Source: G963662605 sp963667005 (GTDB lineage Bacteria > Bacteroidota > Ignavibacteria > Ignavibacteriales > Ignavibacteriaceae). From it: a DNA stretch of 64,000 nt. The DNA lies in assembly GCA_963667005.1 (NCBI GenBank), contig OY762937.1, forward strand, positions 62,001-126,000, given 5' to 3'. A model generated the notes under the pieces. That model saw nothing but the letters and a program-made list of their open reading frames with translations, was not told where the DNA came from and searched no databases. The position numbers were made by a program, and so were the translations under genes. Shown piece after piece: positions 63,001-64,000 of this stretch (position 1 is the first letter of the stretch; every line of letters begins with the position of its first letter).

Positions 63001-63214
63001 GGTTCAAGCCGTCATTTGTCCCAAGCCATAAGAAGCCGCGTCTGTCCTGTAGAACTGAAAAGACAGAGCTTTGAGATAAGCCATCATCAACGGATATTGT
63101 TTGAAAGAAAATATTTTCCGGTTGAGAGATCGATTCCGGAGAGAGGAAGAGACCAATCAAAATTATAAGCCACAAGGACGAAGGCAAGATATATCGAAAC
63201 GGACGCGGTAACAT
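60074..63214 (-). CDS. Two-component sensor histidine kinase with 14 propeller repeats
   Basis: Membrane sensor of about 1046 residues. After a signal peptide or anchor (LPSSLWLIILIGLFLS) come about 14 Reg_prop repeats (LWIGT..GLNRYD type), enough for two seven-bladed propellers. A Y_Y_Y domain (TYKYMLEGFDKEWQLSGTRR, YTNLDPGEYVFHVKGANNDG) and one span (WWFLVGVCLIISALIYLGFY) follow. The kinase core is of the HisKA_3 type, with phosphoacceptor His862 (NIAADLHDDIGTKLTEISML, counted from an alternative GTG four codons earlier), then HATPase motifs (LLRIIKEALHNSIKH, DDGKGFD, GLLNMKKRAENIKG). Such sensors bind oligosaccharides in the periplasm. There is no fused response regulator, so signalling goes to the adjacent NarL-type protein. 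Confidence 0.92.
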   Translation of the reverse strand: MLPRPFRYILPSSLWLIILIGLFLSPESISQPENIFFQTISVDDGLSQSSVFSVLQDRRGFLWLGTNDGLNRYDGYRFVVYKPDPENIHSITGNRIFVIFEDSKGILWIGTEGGLNRYDRAKDRFDAYVHNDNNPKSLVNNQVHSICEDKTGKLWIGTRRGISIYDRNTGTFENIVNIPKNYSSLSNNFVWNIYKDKTNNIWVGTDRGLNKYDYNAKSFQRYYLTGDTTNRFYRNTVFSIYEDSYHNFWIGTRGGLFKKTPGENTFKLITNTPSDQHSLSHNNVYSILEDANRNLWIGTLGGGVSVLSLAEYQQNQGRREYFENYKNDAKNASSLSNNFVWSLFKDRGGIVWVGTDIGLNKFDPFYKRFNLLREDPGNPNSLVSNDVTSILVDRDNLIWLGTRNGLSCYDPAKNVFNNYTSAHPREIALKDNFIKSLYEDKDRNVWIGTNGGGLICFNKSTRKSKVYSAEPGKPGKLSDNKIMSICEDKQGILWLGTLGGLNRFDKKTEQFTFFKTNPQNPNSISNDYVLVVFEDRDGILWIGTNDGLNKFEPAKQKFTRYQIIPGKRNGLSNSLIMSIAEDKNGILWIGTNGGLHAFDKKTGKFNRYADINAPVNNAIYGILQDSEGNLWLSTNKGLVKYNPQTKAIRNYTKADRMQSNQFNSGAAFLAKNGCMYFGGINGLNYFFPSKILNNPVLPQVAITDFQIMNKRIPIGDNSPLKNSITESKEIVLSYSDNVFSFEFAALHYAQPFENTYKYMLEGFDKEWQLSGTRRFVTYTNLDPGEYVFHVKGANNDGLWSEPGAILKVVIVPPFWHRWWFLVGVCLIISALIYLGFYLRMRQLLAIERIRFNIAADLHDDIGTKLTEISMLSDMVYHFAPEEQKSDFENVNKIGGIARSMIDNLSDIIWLIKPEQDTLKVLFFKLKDSFEEILSMSNILLYFGDLDILDSIKLTMEQRKNLLRIIKEALHNSIKHSQCKHIWLTAELIGKELYINVKDDGKGFDTSAKTDRNGLLNMKKRAENIKGKVWVHSELNKGTTVTFIAKF

Positions 63215-63267
63215 TATTTCATACACTTTCTAATATTTAAATATAAGAAAATACCGCAAAATAAGAG

Positions 63268-63301
63268 GTTCAAATCGCCGGTTGCATCCGGCAATTTGAA
63301 C
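63268..63301 (-). terminator. Terminator of the GH94 gene
   Basis: GTTCAAATCGCCGG (63268-63281) pairs with CCGGCAATTTGAAC (63288-63301), one C-A mismatch, around TTGCAT. On the minus strand CTCTTATTTT follows. Confidence 0.75.
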
Positions 63302-63332
63302 TGTAACACAACCTGAATTGTCTGTAATCTAC

Positions 63333-64000
63333 TTAACCGAGAACAATTTCAACAGAAATCAATTTGCCGGGATATTTTTCAGGATTAATAAGATTTCCTG
63401 AAATTTCTTTACCGTTAACCAGCATCTTTTTAATGCCAGAATTCTTCCCGACGGGATTGCTGACGTGTAGTTTTATTTCTTTATTTCGGAAAGATCTTGT
63501 CGCTGAGTATTCTTTCCAGCCAGCCGGTATTGCCGGATCAATGGTAATACCTTTGAGTGAAGTTTTGAATCCGAGGATAGCGTCCAGGCCGATTCTATAC
63601 ATCCAGACAGCTGAACCGGTCAACCATGAGTGGCTCGCCTGGTTTTCTGTCGGGTGGTCGGGACTGGTAACATATTCAGCGTATACGTATGGCTCAACTT
63701 CGTAACGGTCTATTTTGGCGGCGGAGTTTAGCGGCATCATGCTTGAATACACTTTATATGCCGTTTCGATATCACCGTTAATAATTGCAGCCAATACGAA
63801 CCACGATGATGCATGATTGAAAATTGCGCCGTTTTCTTTTTTGCCCGGGACACATCTACTAATAAGTCCGACCGTATCATCTACTTCGGTGAATGAAGGC
63901 CAGCATATCTGGATGCCGTTTGGTTTCATCAAGTGTTTTTTAACTGATGCAAGGGCTTTGTCTGCATGCTCTTTCGATGCCAATCCCGAAATAACCGACC
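63333..64000 (-). CDS. GH94-type glycoside phosphorylase, C-terminal part (cut by window edge)
   Basis: The C-terminal 222 or so residues of a GH94 (cellobiose/chitobiose phosphorylase-like) protein. Typical blocks are CVPGKKENGAIFNHASSWFV, YEVEPYVYAEYVTSPDHP, SHSWLTGSAVWMYRIGLDAI and ITIDPAIPAGWKEYSATR. GH94 enzymes release sugar 1-phosphate from beta-linked disaccharides. The reading frame stays open from the first in-frame TTG to the window end, so the true start lies outside. The linkage to the propeller sensor fits a glycan-use locus. Substrate unknown. Confidence 0.88.
   Translation of the reverse strand, partial: SVISGLASKEHADKALASVKKHLMKPNGIQICWPSFTEVDDTVGLISRCVPGKKENGAIFNHASSWFVLAAIINGDIETAYKVYSSMMPLNSAAKIDRYEVEPYVYAEYVTSPDHPTENQASHSWLTGSAVWMYRIGLDAILGFKTSLKGITIDPAIPAGWKEYSATRSFRNKEIKLHVSNPVGKNSGIKKMLVNGKEISGNLINPEKYPGKLISVEIVLG

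Overview
The window is about 42% GC and looks like a chromosome segment from the Bacteroidota/Chlorobi-Ignavibacteria side of the tree, probably an Ignavibacteria-like bacterium. The support is protein-level: a type IX secretion C-terminal domain of the YPNPFNPST type, beta-propeller (Reg_prop) sensor kinases, a DUF5916 outer-membrane protein, a DUF6252-like lipoprotein and a class II-type DnaE/DinB cassette. The sequence alone cannot settle the species. No rRNA operon, CRISPR array, prophage or intact transposase gene was seen.

Layout. 0-25.5 kb is mostly housekeeping: the 3' end of an unknown gene, tRNA-Lys(CTT), lon with a free-methionine-sulfoxide reductase, a secreted VIT/T9SS protein, a DUF975 membrane protein, a zinc metallopeptidase, an amidase behind pabB-pabC, rrf2-cydA-cydB (cytochrome bd), an ECF sigma/anti-sigma/DUF4097 operon, an AlkD-like gene, carA-carB, a lipoprotein and a DUF72 protein.

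25.5-36.6 kb is the most unusual part. A second (error-prone type) DNA polymerase III alpha gene is split into two ORFs. The N-terminal half (PHP plus palm, all catalytic Asp residues) is on the plus strand. The C-terminal half (fingers, HhH, OB) is on the minus strand, with dinB between them. One simple inversion would put dinB, dnaE-N and dnaE-C back in a single line. Fragments of the dnaE ends are scattered as boundary repeats. Two extra copies of the dnaE-C 3' tail delimit two nucleotidyltransferase toxin/antitoxin-like modules, one of them with a gutted HEPN gene. One decayed copy of the dnaE-N 3' end lies beyond an MBOAT/SGNH acetyltransferase pair. The same region is dense in palindromic intergenic repeats, including two identical 56-bp double-hairpin elements around two tiny membrane ORFs and a GC-rich palindrome nested inside other repeats.

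36.6-64 kb is a carbohydrate-use region. It holds a secreted PL9 pectate lyase and a DUF4623 protein that share a dockerin-like C-terminal tail, and a DUF5916 protein. A long minus-strand operon follows: transporter, HyuA-like ATPase, degenerate FAD protein, NanE, FAD oxidoreductase, HAD protein, GH38-like protein. Then come a NagB-PIG-L fusion, a two-component system with a 14-blade periplasmic propeller, and a GH94-type gene cut by the window edge. I infer that the sensor pair controls glycan/amino-sugar degradation and that NanE and NagB-PIG-L feed N-acetylmannosamine derivatives into glycolysis. The substrate of the HyuA/FAD steps is unknown.
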